NCBI RefSeq assembly: GCF_014202755.1
Contig: NZ_JACHHK010000009.1
Coordinates: 1 to 64,000, forward strand
Length of the DNA: 64,000 nt
Source: Catenisphaera adipataccumulans
GTDB lineage: Bacteria; Bacillota_I; Bacilli_A; Erysipelotrichales; Erysipelotrichaceae
Direction: 5' to 3'
Below, in pieces: positions 1 through 8,797 of the stretch; position 1 is the first letter of the stretch; every line of letters starts with the position of its first letter. The notes beneath the pieces were generated by a model, which was not told where the DNA came from, did no database searches, and saw nothing but the letters and a program-made list of their open reading frames with translations. The position numbers and the translations under genes are program-made.

Positions 1-67
1 ATTGCTTTGTTTTTTATTATGAATCTTATTGATATTGTTATCTTATTTTTCAGAATTTTGATTCGCA

Positions 68-93
68 CAAAAAAAGTGCGGAATTTCCGCACT
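68..93 (-). terminator. Rho-independent terminator of the tmk-HAD operon
   Basis: Inverted repeat AGTGCGG / CCGCACT (75-93). On the minus strand it is followed by a run of seven T. The stop codon of the HAD gene lies in its first arm, so transcription ends immediately after that gene. The first 67 bases beyond it are AT-rich and show no gene. Confidence 0.85.
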
Positions 94-730
94 ATAGTAA
101 CTCTTCTATTTTCAGCCACACATCCATCAGATCATCTGCGATCGCATCGGCTGCGCTTTGATCGATGGGAAAGCGCTCTTCCCGCTTGGCGATCACATAC
201 GCACCTGCAGCCTTGGCTGCCTGAATGCCGACTTGTGAATCCTCAATGATGATCGTCTGTTCCGGAGTCGTATGCAAAGCCTGCATCGCCGTACGATAGA
301 TTAAAGGATCGGGCTTGCTGCGGGGAAGATCGGCTCCCGAAAGCGTGTAGTCGATCCATGGTGTGATGCCGGTTTGTTCCATCATCGCATCAATTTCTAC
401 CTGTTCCGAAGCGGATGCGATACCCACGGTCAGGCCGCGTGCTTTTAAATGTTTCAATAAATAATGCACATGCGGATTCTTTAAGTCATCGTAATCATTT
501 TCGCCTTCGATCGGGAACATCGCTTTGACCGTTTCAGGTTCGATGTCCGTATCCCATAGATCGGCCAATGTACACCAAAATAAGTCCATGGACATTCCGC
601 AGGTTTTCTTCAGCTCATCGATCGGCGCGTGCTGATGGTGTTCGCGAAAAAAATCCACCAGACGTACGAGATAAAAGACTTCGGAATCCACCAGGACGCC
701 GTCCATATCAAACAAAACGGTATTGATCAT
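92..730 (-). CDS. HAD-superfamily phosphatase / beta-phosphoglucomutase-like hydrolase
   Basis: A 212-residue haloacid-dehalogenase-type hydrolase. The N-terminus carries the nucleophile motif DMDGVLVDS (about residues 8-16). A helical cap follows, then motif II (a Ser near residue 105 in GIASAS), the conserved lysine in SKPDP (about 139-143) and the acidic motif IIEDSQVGIQAA (about 160-171). This order matches subclass I enzymes such as beta-phosphoglucomutase or phosphoglycolate-type phosphatases, which dephosphorylate or isomerise small sugar phosphates in the cytosol. The substrate cannot be read from the sequence. The start is set by GGAGG seven bases upstream, and the ATGA overlaps the stop of the SNF2 gene, so it is translationally coupled and last in the operon. 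Confidence 0.9.
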   Translation of the reverse strand: MINTVLFDMDGVLVDSEVFYLVRLVDFFREHHQHAPIDELKKTCGMSMDLFWCTLADLWDTDIEPETVKAMFPIEGENDYDDLKNPHVHYLLKHLKARGLTVGIASASEQVEIDAMMEQTGITPWIDYTLSGADLPRSKPDPLIYRTAMQALHTTPEQTIIIEDSQVGIQAAKAAGAYVIAKREERFPIDQSAADAIADDLMDVWLKIEELL

Positions 731-3700
731 TCTGTATCCTCCATTGTAAAGAGCGCTTGTAATTCCTCGGCGCTCATCTGTGCGATGGTGCCGGAAGCAT
801 TATCGATGAGCGAATCGCCCAAGGATTTCTTGCGCTTCTGCATTTCGTTGATTTTCTCCTCGATGGAATTCTTCATCAACAACTGATAGACGATCACATT
901 CTTGGTCTGACCGATGCGGTACGCGCGGTCGGTCGCCTGATTCTGAGCGCTGATGTTCCACCATGGATCAAAGTGAATGACTGCCTGCGCTTTGGTCAGG
1001 TTCAGACCTGTACCGCCGGCTTTCAGTGAAATCAAGAATACATCGCTGTCATCGTTCTGAAACGCTTCAACTTCCGCTTTTCGTTCTTCTTTGGTCGTCT
1101 TACCGGTCAGGATGTGATAACGGATGCCGTCTTTTTGAAACGCCGGGATCAGCCAGTCAAAGACTTTTGTAAAACCGGAAAACAACAGGACTTTCTTTTG
1201 ATTTTCCTTCAAGGTCTTGACCAAGTCAATGCACATGGTCAATTTTGTGCTTGGCGTTTTGATCTGATCGTAGACCATGCGCGGTTCGCAGCACAATTGG
1301 CGCAGCCGCGTCATCATTGCCAGGATCGTGACCGAATCGACATGATCCATCTGCAGTTCTTCCCGCAGCTGCTTGGACGCCTGTGTCAGATTCGCTAAAT
1401 AAAGTTTCTTTTCCTCCGCACTGAAATCCAGCCATAGATCGCGTTCGACTTTATCCGGAAGATCGGTCAGCACTTCCTTCTTGGTGCGCCGCAGAATAAA
1501 CGGTGCACTCAGTCGGCGCAGCCGTTCCTGCTGCTTTTCGTCGTGTTCCTGCTGGATCGGTTTTAAATAATTTCTTGTAAATGTGCGCAGTGAAAATAAA
1601 TAACCGGGCATGAGGAAATCAAAAATGCTCCAGAGCTCGCTTAGACTGTTTTCGATCGGTGTACCGGTCAGCGCAAGACGATGGCTGCAGTCGATCGATT
1701 TCACGGCCGCCGCATTTTTGGTCCGTGGATTCTTGATATACTGTGCTTCATCCAGGATCACGTAATTAAATGTTTTGGCTTGGTAAAGTTCGGCATCCCG
1801 CCGCAGATAATCATAGGTCGTAATATACAGCTCATGGGATTCCTCCATGCGGGCCTGCCGCTCTGCCTGTGTCCCGGTCACACATACATGATCCAGATCG
1901 ATCTCAAATTTTCGGATTTCCGATGCCCAGTTGAACATCAGCGAGCTCGGGCAGACAATCAGCGATGGTTCCTGCCGGCTGACAAAGTTTTCCAGCAGAC
2001 ATAAGACCTGCAGCGTTTTGCCCAATCCCATATCATCCGCCAAAATACCGTTGACGTTCCTATCATATAAAGCCTTCAGCCAGCGGACACCGTCTTTCTG
2101 ATAATCCCGCAGCAACTTCTGATATTTTTCCGGCAGCTCGAATGTTTCCTGACGCGCCTTTGCCAGACGCTGTACATAAGTCTGCACCGAACCGTCCTGA
2201 CGGATATCCGGCCGGTCCTGCAGATGGAAAGACTGATACGCCGGTTTTGTGATGGTCGTTTTTTTCAGTTCTGATCGGTTGATATTCAGTTCATCCGACA
2301 GTTCATCCAGTTCCTGCAGCGCCGGTGAATCCAGATAAATGATTTCGCCATTTTTCAGACGATAGAAGGTTTTCTTCTTTCGATAAGCCTGTAAAATAGC
2401 AGAAAGCTCGGCTGGATCCACGTCACTGTCCAGCTGGATCTTCAATAAATCATTCTGCATATAAGCGGAAACATGCACCGTCAGCGAACGGGCTTGTTTC
2501 AAATTCTTCAGTGTCTCTGACACATAGACATCGGCTTCCTTCTGGATCATCGGAATACCTTCATCTAAAAATTCGAATAACCGTCCGGAACGCGTTTTGA
2601 AGACTGCAGTCTGCTGCTCCACTTGATCCGCATAATGTTCGATGATCGCGGTGATCAATGAAACCGGATACCCCGCCGGCTCTGCCCAAAACTTTTTCTC
2701 CCGGCCGTTTTCTTCGTATGTGCCCCAGACCAAAATGCGGCTGTCTTCCATATCGCTGAATACCTTGATGTTACTGATCGTTGCCGCAAACGTCTGCAGA
2801 TCTGTATCACTATGAAGCTCTAAATGATCCCGATTCGGAAGCAGCACATCCTGGTAAAAACGTTTGAACGCATTGCGTTCGATTTCCAGACCATCCTGTG
2901 CCAGCAGCTGATACAGCTGATAGACCTGGCCGTTCTCATCCCACTGCAGACGGATCAAATCCTTGTCATTGCGATATAAATAATTCTGTCCTTGGCAGAA
3001 CTGGCCTTCCAGGCATTCTTTCATGATGACCGAATCGTTTGATGCCTGCAGTTCCAGCGGCAACTTTTCGGTCTGTGTCGGAATGCGGCCGATCAAATGT
3101 TCATCATCTAGTTCTTCCTGCAGCGTGCAGAATGCATCCAGCGCCGCCGGTCCCAAATGAAACGAGCTGCGTGCATCGGCCGAAACATACATGCACATAA
3201 ATAAGTACATCTTCCGGCTTTGTTCATCGAGCCGGCTGACATTGAGCGTTAATGTCTTTTTGGTTCCCAAAGGAATTGTTTGTCCTTCATTGAACTGACG
3301 TGCCAGACGGCCGTTGTCTTTGACGACATACAGACGGTCGGTGCCGATGCGGGTGCGGCAGTATGTTCCCTGCCGTTCCCACTGCAGAACAATGGGCTGT
3401 TCTTTCATATGATTGATCAGCTGTTCTGCTTTTTGTTTCTGCAGCGATTCTGCCAGATCCATCGCCTGCTTGGTCGCATTGCTCAGAATTTCCTTTCGGT
3501 GTGCCTGTTCCCGCAGTGTCCGCCATTGCTTGTAGTAGGATTGAAAATCAATGGTCTGCGGCAGATCATTCCAGTCGATGTTCATCGCATTAAGAATGCT
3601 GATGAACTGCACCAGCAGCCGGACCTCCCGATAGGAATTGATATATTCACTCTCCGCTTCGATCACTACGCCGTATTCGTTGATCAATAAAAAAAACTCA

Positions 3701-3876
3701 CAGGCTTTTTGAGATCGATTGCGATAATGGATCGAAACCGCAAACGCATTGATATCACGAATGCGTTCTTTGCGCAGCGTGATCGTTTCGATGCGTTCTG
3801 CCACATCCTCTGTATATTCGCTCAGCCACCGGATTTCCTGGTCTGAAACACCCAATCCGTCTGTACTGATTTTCAT
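727..3876 (-). CDS. SNF2-family DNA-dependent ATPase/helicase
   Basis: A 1049-residue bacterial SNF2/Rad54-type protein. The first ~580 residues are a long, poorly conserved region typical of the bacterial SNF2-associated N-terminal domain. The ATPase core starts near residue 610 with the Walker A motif DDMGLGKT (~616-623). The Walker B box is DEAQ (~709) and motif III is LTGTPIENS. The second RecA lobe contains SLKAGGTGLNLT and the arginine-finger motif TDRAYRIGQ (~980). Such proteins translocate on duplex DNA and remodel protein-DNA complexes; the physiological role in Firmicutes is poorly known. No SWIM zinc motif was obvious. It overlaps rsmI by ATGA (3873-3876) and the HAD gene by ATGA, so it is inside the operon. 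Confidence 0.93.
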   Translation of the reverse strand: MKISTDGLGVSDQEIRWLSEYTEDVAERIETITLRKERIRDINAFAVSIHYRNRSQKACEFFLLINEYGVVIEAESEYINSYREVRLLVQFISILNAMNIDWNDLPQTIDFQSYYKQWRTLREQAHRKEILSNATKQAMDLAESLQKQKAEQLINHMKEQPIVLQWERQGTYCRTRIGTDRLYVVKDNGRLARQFNEGQTIPLGTKKTLTLNVSRLDEQSRKMYLFMCMYVSADARSSFHLGPAALDAFCTLQEELDDEHLIGRIPTQTEKLPLELQASNDSVIMKECLEGQFCQGQNYLYRNDKDLIRLQWDENGQVYQLYQLLAQDGLEIERNAFKRFYQDVLLPNRDHLELHSDTDLQTFAATISNIKVFSDMEDSRILVWGTYEENGREKKFWAEPAGYPVSLITAIIEHYADQVEQQTAVFKTRSGRLFEFLDEGIPMIQKEADVYVSETLKNLKQARSLTVHVSAYMQNDLLKIQLDSDVDPAELSAILQAYRKKKTFYRLKNGEIIYLDSPALQELDELSDELNINRSELKKTTITKPAYQSFHLQDRPDIRQDGSVQTYVQRLAKARQETFELPEKYQKLLRDYQKDGVRWLKALYDRNVNGILADDMGLGKTLQVLCLLENFVSRQEPSLIVCPSSLMFNWASEIRKFEIDLDHVCVTGTQAERQARMEESHELYITTYDYLRRDAELYQAKTFNYVILDEAQYIKNPRTKNAAAVKSIDCSHRLALTGTPIENSLSELWSIFDFLMPGYLFSLRTFTRNYLKPIQQEHDEKQQERLRRLSAPFILRRTKKEVLTDLPDKVERDLWLDFSAEEKKLYLANLTQASKQLREELQMDHVDSVTILAMMTRLRQLCCEPRMVYDQIKTPSTKLTMCIDLVKTLKENQKKVLLFSGFTKVFDWLIPAFQKDGIRYHILTGKTTKEERKAEVEAFQNDDSDVFLISLKAGGTGLNLTKAQAVIHFDPWWNISAQNQATDRAYRIGQTKNVIVYQLLMKNSIEEKINEMQKRKKSLGDSLIDNASGTIAQMSAEELQALFTMEDTE

Positions 3877-4715
3877 TTTCGTTTCAACACCTCTTGATAC
3901 AATACGTTTTTCGAATAGCCGTATCGTTCGGCTACTTGTTTGACGGCTGCTTTCATGCGCATCGTTTCCTGCAGACAGCGGACCTCTTCGACCATCTGCT
4001 CCACATCCGGTGCCTGTTTTTCATGACTGCCGTCTGCCACGATCACCATTTCGCCCTTCAGTCCCTCTGATGCAGCGATTATTTCTGATACGCTGCCGCG
4101 CAGATATTCTTCATGCATCTTGGTCAATTCCCGGGCCAGGCAGATCTGCCGGTCTCCCAGGACTTCCAATAAATCGACCAATGTATCATGGATGCGGTGC
4201 GGGGCTTCATAGAAAATCATCGTGTAGGGGAAAGCGGCCAATGTTTCTAACTCTTTTCGACGTTTGGATGATTTATGATCCAGAAAGCCATAAAACAAAT
4301 AATGGCGAGCAGACAAGCCGCTGGCCACTAATGCATTCAACGCTGCATTGGCACCGGACACCGAAACGACCGGATAACCGGCATCCAGCACCGCACGGAC
4401 CAATCCCTGGCCCGGATCCGAAATCAATGGATACCCGGCATCCGAAACGACCGCGATGGTCTGACCATCTTTTAATTTACTGATGATCTTCGGAATGCTG
4501 GTGTCCTGATTATGTTCGTAATGAGAGAACAACGGTTTATGAATATCATATGCGTTGAGCAGTTTCTGCGTATTGCGCGTATCTTCCGCCGCGATCGCAT
4601 CTGCCTGCCGCAGCACATCCAACGCCCGCGGGGTCATCTCCTGCAAATTGCCGATCGGTGTCGGCACCAGATACAAGATCGGCCCTTCGTTCTCAAAGCT
4701 CTTCTGTCGATCCAT
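3873..4715 (-). CDS. rsmI: 16S rRNA (cytidine1402-2'-O)-methyltransferase RsmI
   Basis: A tetrapyrrole-methylase-fold enzyme that 2'-O-methylates C1402 in the 16S rRNA P site using SAM. Family motifs are clear: LYLVPTPIGNLQEMTPRAL at the N-terminus, AEDTRNTQKLL, VSDAGYPLISDPG, and SGANAALNALVASGL. The reading frame is open further upstream, but the family start fits Met at 4715 (MDRQKSF...), giving 280 residues, the usual size. The start lies 23 bases inside the end of ricT. The C-terminal ~60 residues form the helical tail expected for RsmI. Downstream it overlaps the SNF2 gene by four bases. Confidence 0.95.
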   Translation of the reverse strand: MDRQKSFENEGPILYLVPTPIGNLQEMTPRALDVLRQADAIAAEDTRNTQKLLNAYDIHKPLFSHYEHNQDTSIPKIISKLKDGQTIAVVSDAGYPLISDPGQGLVRAVLDAGYPVVSVSGANAALNALVASGLSARHYLFYGFLDHKSSKRRKELETLAAFPYTMIFYEAPHRIHDTLVDLLEVLGDRQICLARELTKMHEEYLRGSVSEIIAASEGLKGEMVIVADGSHEKQAPDVEQMVEEVRCLQETMRMKAAVKQVAERYGYSKNVLYQEVLKRK

Positions 4716-5553
4716 CGCTGAAGTCCTTATCCGGCCATAATTCTTCAAAAGAAACAAATTTTGTCTCTTCTTTATTTTCAAGTTTTGCCTGCTTCTGCAG
4801 CACATTCATTGAAGTAATGCGGTAGCGCTTGCCGTCAAAGTTAATTTGAGAATTCAACTTCGGCAGGTCCTTGCGCATCCGGGTATATTCCTCGTTTTCA
4901 AAACGCAGACAGCACATCAATTTACCGCACTGACCGCTCAATTTCGAAATATTCAAAGCCAGCAGCTGGTTTTTTGCCATATTGATCGAGACCGTCTCGA
5001 AATCGCTCATGAACCGGGAACAGCACGTTTCCATGCCGCAGTTGCCCAGTCCGCCGATCATCTTCGCCTTATTGCGCGGGCCGATCTGACGCAGTTCGAT
5101 CCGGCAGTGCAGCTGCTGTGCCAGATCCTTCAGCAATTGTCGGAAATCGACACGCTGATCCGATACATACGTGAAAATGACCTTCGAACGATCCAGCGTG
5201 TACTCGCCGCTGATCAAATGCATATCCAAACCAAGATTTTCGATACAGCTGCGGCAGATCTTCATCGCCTTTTTAGCTCGGATCTTGTTTTCATTTTTCT
5301 GCACCAAGTCATATTCGGTCGCCAGACGGATGACCGGTTTTGTATCACCTTTGGCCTTCGCGGCATCAAAGTCGATGGTCGGCGCACAAACGGTGCCGAT
5401 TTCTTTGCCGCGTACGGTTTCCACGACCACATCCTGTCCTTTGTGATACTGTGTATTCGCACCAAAGGTATAAGCTTTCTGTGAACCTTCAAACTGAATG
5501 AACACAAAATATTTATATTTACGCGGGGTATTGTTCTTTTCTTCTTTTCTCAT
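4693..5553 (-). CDS. ricT: PSP1-domain protein RicT (YaaT)
   Basis: A 286-residue PSP1-domain protein. In Bacillus subtilis the RicA-RicF-RicT complex carries [4Fe-4S] clusters and is needed for RNase Y-dependent mRNA maturation and for phosphorelay control. Cysteine motifs typical of RicT are present: CRSC, GNCGMETCC and SGQCGKLMCCLRF in the centre of the protein. The holB-ricT-rsmI order is the conserved Firmicutes arrangement, which supports the call. The start overlaps the holB stop by ATGA. RicA and RicF homologues are not in the window. The C-terminal tail ends in an acidic, non-conserved stretch. Confidence 0.93.
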   Translation of the reverse strand: MRKEEKNNTPRKYKYFVFIQFEGSQKAYTFGANTQYHKGQDVVVETVRGKEIGTVCAPTIDFDAAKAKGDTKPVIRLATEYDLVQKNENKIRAKKAMKICRSCIENLGLDMHLISGEYTLDRSKVIFTYVSDQRVDFRQLLKDLAQQLHCRIELRQIGPRNKAKMIGGLGNCGMETCCSRFMSDFETVSINMAKNQLLALNISKLSGQCGKLMCCLRFENEEYTRMRKDLPKLNSQINFDGKRYRITSMNVLQKQAKLENKEETKFVSFEELWPDKDFSDGSTEEL

Positions 5554-6533
5554 GAAATCACGACCTTTCGTATCCGGTCATACAGCCGGTCCAAAAACAG
5601 GGCCAGATCGACCGGGCTGCGCAGTACATCAAATGATTCCACGAGAATTTCGTGGACTTTGATTTTTTGATCAAAGCGCAGCTTTTCATTTTTCTTCACT
5701 AAATAATCCAGCTGACGCATCCACAAACGTACAAATTCTTTTTCCGTCAGCTTGCCTTTTGCCGGAAAGATCCGCGTCTGCATATCAAAGACGCCCGCCA
5801 TGGAATCCCAATGATCCATATAGTTTTTGGCTGCTTCTTTCAAGATGCGATACTCATTTTCCCCGACCAGCGCCTCAGCTTGCTCCTGCGAATAACCGCT
5901 TTGTGCCAAGATCTCGGCATCTTCCGCATCCATGACTTGTTCCAGATTTCTGCGGATCTGCCGGACCGATGCCGGACGAAACGGGAGCCATTGGCAGCGG
6001 GACTGGATCGTCGGCAGCACGTTGGCCTTTTCATCCGCGATCAGAATACCGATAATGCCCGGCTGCGGTTCTTCCAAAAACTTCAGCAGGCTGTTGGCCG
6101 CATCCGGCGTAGCCTGATCGAAATCTTCCAAAATATATAGACGATGTGCGGAAACGCCCGTTTCTTCAAAAAACCGCTGCAGGGCAGCGATATCTTTTTT
6201 CTTGATCCGCTCCTGCTTGATTTGTTTCGGTTTTTTCTCCGGATGAAATGGATCTCTTTGTTCTTTCACTGTCCCAATGGCATGGTGCCAATAGAAGTCC
6301 AGCGAATCTTCAGCAGCGATCCGTTTACATGCATCGCATTCCTGACACGCAAAGCCGTCTTCATCCGGGTGTTCACAGAAAAAGCTCTGCGCAAACAATA
6401 AAGCCGCTTCCGTTTTATTGGCTCCTTTCGGCCCCGCAAACAAAAACGCATGGGCCGTCCGTTTGTTTTTCAGAACATTGGACAATGTCCGATATACGAC
6501 GGGCTGCTCCGTCTGCCATTCTTTTTTATTCAT
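5550..6533 (-). CDS. holB: DNA polymerase III subunit delta' (HolB)
   Basis: The clamp-loader delta' subunit, which works with tau/gamma (DnaX) and delta to load the DnaN clamp. An AAA+ fold is visible, with a degenerate P-loop GPKGANKTEAA, as expected for the non-hydrolysing delta' subunit. A four-cysteine zinc module (a Cys in the segment after the P-loop, then CQECDACKR) and LEEPQPGIIGILIADEKANVLPTIQSRCQ follow; the last contains the SRC arginine-finger motif. The true start is Met at 6533 (MNKKEWQ), giving 327 residues. It overlaps the tmk stop by eight bases. The upstream part of the open frame is out-of-frame tmk sequence. Confidence 0.94.
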   Translation of the reverse strand: MNKKEWQTEQPVVYRTLSNVLKNKRTAHAFLFAGPKGANKTEAALLFAQSFFCEHPDEDGFACQECDACKRIAAEDSLDFYWHHAIGTVKEQRDPFHPEKKPKQIKQERIKKKDIAALQRFFEETGVSAHRLYILEDFDQATPDAANSLLKFLEEPQPGIIGILIADEKANVLPTIQSRCQWLPFRPASVRQIRRNLEQVMDAEDAEILAQSGYSQEQAEALVGENEYRILKEAAKNYMDHWDSMAGVFDMQTRIFPAKGKLTEKEFVRLWMRQLDYLVKKNEKLRFDQKIKVHEILVESFDVLRSPVDLALFLDRLYDRIRKVVIS

Positions 6534-7158
6534 ACGGCTCCACGACCTTCCGGACCACCTGCATCGCAGCTTTGATGACCGTTTCCTGATCCGGTTCGGC
6601 ATCGATCACGGTGATCCGTTCCGGATACCTGCGGATCAGTTCCTCATAGCCTTGTCTGACTTTTTGATGGAACGCGCTGTTCTCCAGATCCAGGCGGTTT
6701 TTATCCCCCCGAAGGTCCATGCGCTTCTGTCCGGTTTCTGTGCTGACCGACAGAAAAATTGTCGCATCCGGCATACAGTCATCGATCGCAAAACGATTGA
6801 TCGCATAGACTGCATCGATACCGATCGCACGCGCAAAGCCTTGGTAAGCCAGACTGGAATCGATGAACCGGTCGCAGAGCACGATCTTGCCTTCGGCCAA
6901 GGCCGGCAGGATTACTTCGACCAAGTGCTGGCGGCGGCTGGCTGCATAAAGCAGAGCCTCACAGCGCGGGTCCATATCGGTGTTATCCGGATCCAGCAGC
7001 AAGTCACGGATGGCTTCCGCAATGCGGCTGCCGCCGGGTTCCCGGGTATAAAGTACGTCGCGTCCGGCCTGTTTAAGCTGTGCTTCCACCCCTTTGCATA
7101 CGGTGGTCTTGCCGGCGCCGTCGTTTCCTTCAAATGTGATAAAAACTCCTTTTTTCAT
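6526..7158 (-). CDS. tmk: Thymidylate kinase
   Basis: A 210-residue dTMP kinase making dTDP for DNA synthesis. It has P-loop FEGNDGAGKTT (residues 8-18), the DR(F/Y) motif in CDRFIDSSLAYQG (~95-107) and an arginine-containing lid near KRMDLRGDKNR. The start has a clear AGGAG eight bases upstream. First gene of the tmk-holB-ricT-rsmI-SNF2-HAD operon; tmk-holB-ricT-rsmI is a standard Firmicutes gene order. Confidence 0.96.
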   Translation of the reverse strand: MKKGVFITFEGNDGAGKTTVCKGVEAQLKQAGRDVLYTREPGGSRIAEAIRDLLLDPDNTDMDPRCEALLYAASRRQHLVEVILPALAEGKIVLCDRFIDSSLAYQGFARAIGIDAVYAINRFAIDDCMPDATIFLSVSTETGQKRMDLRGDKNRLDLENSAFHQKVRQGYEELIRRYPERITVIDAEPDQETVIKAAMQVVRKVVEPYE

Positions 7159-7176
7159 TTTTTCTCCTATTTGTTT

Positions 7177-7185
7177 ATTATAACA
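7177..7185 (-). promoter_or_regulatory. Extended -10 promoter of the tmk operon
   Basis: On the minus strand the sequence TGT-TATAAT lies about 20 bases before the tmk start, a consensus -10 hexamer preceded by TGn. No good -35 hexamer is present. It would drive the whole six-gene operon. Confidence 0.6.
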
Positions 7186-7229
7186 GCTTCATGATTTGAG
7201 TTCTACTTTCATATAAAATCACATACTAT

Positions 7230-7257
7230 TTTACTTTAAAAGGAAATAGATTATAAT
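7230..7257 (+). promoter_or_regulatory. Promoter of the glycine-riboswitch / symporter operon
   Basis: TTTACT (7230-7235) and TATAAT (7252-7257) with a 16-base spacer place the transcript start near 7264, just upstream of the first aptamer-like fold. It is divergent from the tmk promoter. Confidence 0.65.
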
Positions 7258-7282
7258 AGGATGCGTAAAAAGTTCGTATGAT

Positions 7283-7423
7283 GATAACGAAAGAACACCT
7301 AGTGTACCGAAGAATTAACGATTTCAGGTTCCCATATCGTTATCGGACGAGCCTTTGGAGAGATCTGTAAAGACGCCGAAGGGGTAACGCTCTCAGGCAA
7401 AAGGACAAAGGAGAGAATAAAAC
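7283..7423 (+). promoter_or_regulatory. Glycine riboswitch (one canonical aptamer plus a degenerate upstream aptamer)
   Basis: Bases 7357-7405 contain the glycine-aptamer core in order: GGAGAG, a small hairpin, GCCGAAGGGG, CTCTCAGGCAAAAGGAC. The closing helix pairs CCTTTG (7352-7357) with CAAAGG (7406-7411), and that second strand is also the ribosome-binding site of the first symporter gene. Upstream, 7283-7344 keeps the outline of another aptamer (perfect GATAACGA/TCGTTATC helix, ACCGAAG, TTTCAGG) but has lost the GGAGAG and AAAGGAC consensus. Glycine riboswitches upstream of Na+/alanine-type symporters are known in several lineages. The geometry suggests translation is shut off when glycine is bound. 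Confidence 0.9.
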
Positions 7424-8782
7424 ATGGTTTCTTTTTTTTCGAAAGTGGATTCGCTCGTATGGGGCGCGCCGCTTATCTTACTGCTGCTCGGAACCGGAAT
7501 TTACTTTACGTTCCGTCTGCACGGTCTTCAATTCAGCCGTTTAAAACTGGCTTTTTCTTTGATTTTACATCCCAAAAATGACACACAGGACGGCGATGTA
7601 TCCAGTTTCCAGGCATTGTGCACCGCCTTGTCTTCGACCATCGGCACCGGCAATATCGTCGGGGTCGCTACCGCGATCGCTGCCGGCGGACCGGGCGCCT
7701 TGTTCTGGATGTGGATCAGTGCCTTCTTTGGCATGGCGACAAAATTCAGCGAAGGTCTGCTGGCCATCAAATACCGCACCAAAGATGAAAACGGACAAGT
7801 GGCCGGCGGTCCGATGTACTATCTTCAAAATGGTCTTCACAATACCGTATTAGCGAAAATGTTTGCGGTCTTCGGCGTCGGTGTAGCACTGTTCGGCATC
7901 GGTACCTTTACGCAGGTCAGCTCGATTTCTGACGCTTTGACATTAAGTTTTAATGTCCCGACGTGGGTTTCTGCGATCGTACTGACCGCTTTGGTTGCGT
8001 TCATTACTTTAGGCGGGATCCGCCGCATCGCCCATGTAGCAGAAAAAATCATTCCGTTCATGTGCGTATTCTATATCGGTGGCGTGCTGCTGATCGTGCT
8101 GACGCATTTAAGCATGATCCCGTCGGTCATTGCGTTGGTGATCAAAACCGCTTTCGTGCCGCAGGCAGCTGTCGGCGGCGGTCTGGGCATTGCGGTGCAG
8201 AAAGGCATCAGCCGCGGTATTTTCTCCAATGAGAGCGGTCTGGGCAGTGCGCCGATCGCGGCCGCTGCTGCTAAGACTGATTCTTGTGTGGAACAAGGAT
8301 TGATCTCCATGACCGGTACCTTTATCGATACGATCGTGGTTTGTACCATGACGGGTTTGGCCATTTTGATCACCCAGGCGAATTTGACAGGTCTGGAAGG
8401 CGCCGCGATGACGACCTATGCGTTTGAAAATGGTTTGTTTATCCCAATGGTCGGCCGTTATATCGTCAATATTGGCTTGGTTTTGTTTGCGTTCACGACC
8501 ATCATTGGCTGGAATTACTATGGAGAACGCTGCATGTATTATTTAGCCGGCATGAAGGCAGTCAAGGTGTATAAGATCGTATTCTTGGTTTTGATTGCGA
8601 TCGGACCATTCATGTCTTTGGAGTTTGTCTTTATCTTGGCTGATATCGTCAATGGTCTGATGGCGATTCCGAATTTAATTGGTTTGATCGGTCTGCGCAA
8701 AGATATCATTACCGAAACGGAAGCTTACTTTATGGCCGATGAAACAGAAACCGTCGGCGAATTGGCGGAAGAGTCCGTATAA
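7424..8782 (+). CDS. Sodium:alanine/glycine symporter (AgcS family), copy 1
   Basis: A 452-residue polytopic membrane protein of the alanine-or-glycine:cation symporter family, importing small neutral amino acids with Na+. The family signature regions are intact: STIGTGNIVGVATAIAAGG (near residue 70), GGPMYYLQNGL, and FSNESGLGSAPIAAAAAK (near residue 270). About eleven hydrophobic segments can be counted. The first gene after a glycine riboswitch, which points to glycine (and/or alanine) as substrate. Its AGGAG is part of the riboswitch P1 helix. A close paralogue of identical length follows 15 bases downstream. Confidence 0.95.
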   Translation: MVSFFSKVDSLVWGAPLILLLLGTGIYFTFRLHGLQFSRLKLAFSLILHPKNDTQDGDVSSFQALCTALSSTIGTGNIVGVATAIAAGGPGALFWMWISAFFGMATKFSEGLLAIKYRTKDENGQVAGGPMYYLQNGLHNTVLAKMFAVFGVGVALFGIGTFTQVSSISDALTLSFNVPTWVSAIVLTALVAFITLGGIRRIAHVAEKIIPFMCVFYIGGVLLIVLTHLSMIPSVIALVIKTAFVPQAAVGGGLGIAVQKGISRGIFSNESGLGSAPIAAAAAKTDSCVEQGLISMTGTFIDTIVVCTMTGLAILITQANLTGLEGAAMTTYAFENGLFIPMVGRYIVNIGLVLFAFTTIIGWNYYGERCMYYLAGMKAVKVYKIVFLVLIAIGPFMSLEFVFILADIVNGLMAIPNLIGLIGLRKDIITETEAYFMADETETVGELAEESV

Positions 8783-8797
8783 AAAAGGAGGGACGGC

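Noticed and set aside
3280-3690. 136-codon open frame opposite the SNF2 gene
   Set aside because: A shadow of the SNF2 coding sequence: no ribosome site, no domain, and the opposite strand carries the conserved frame.
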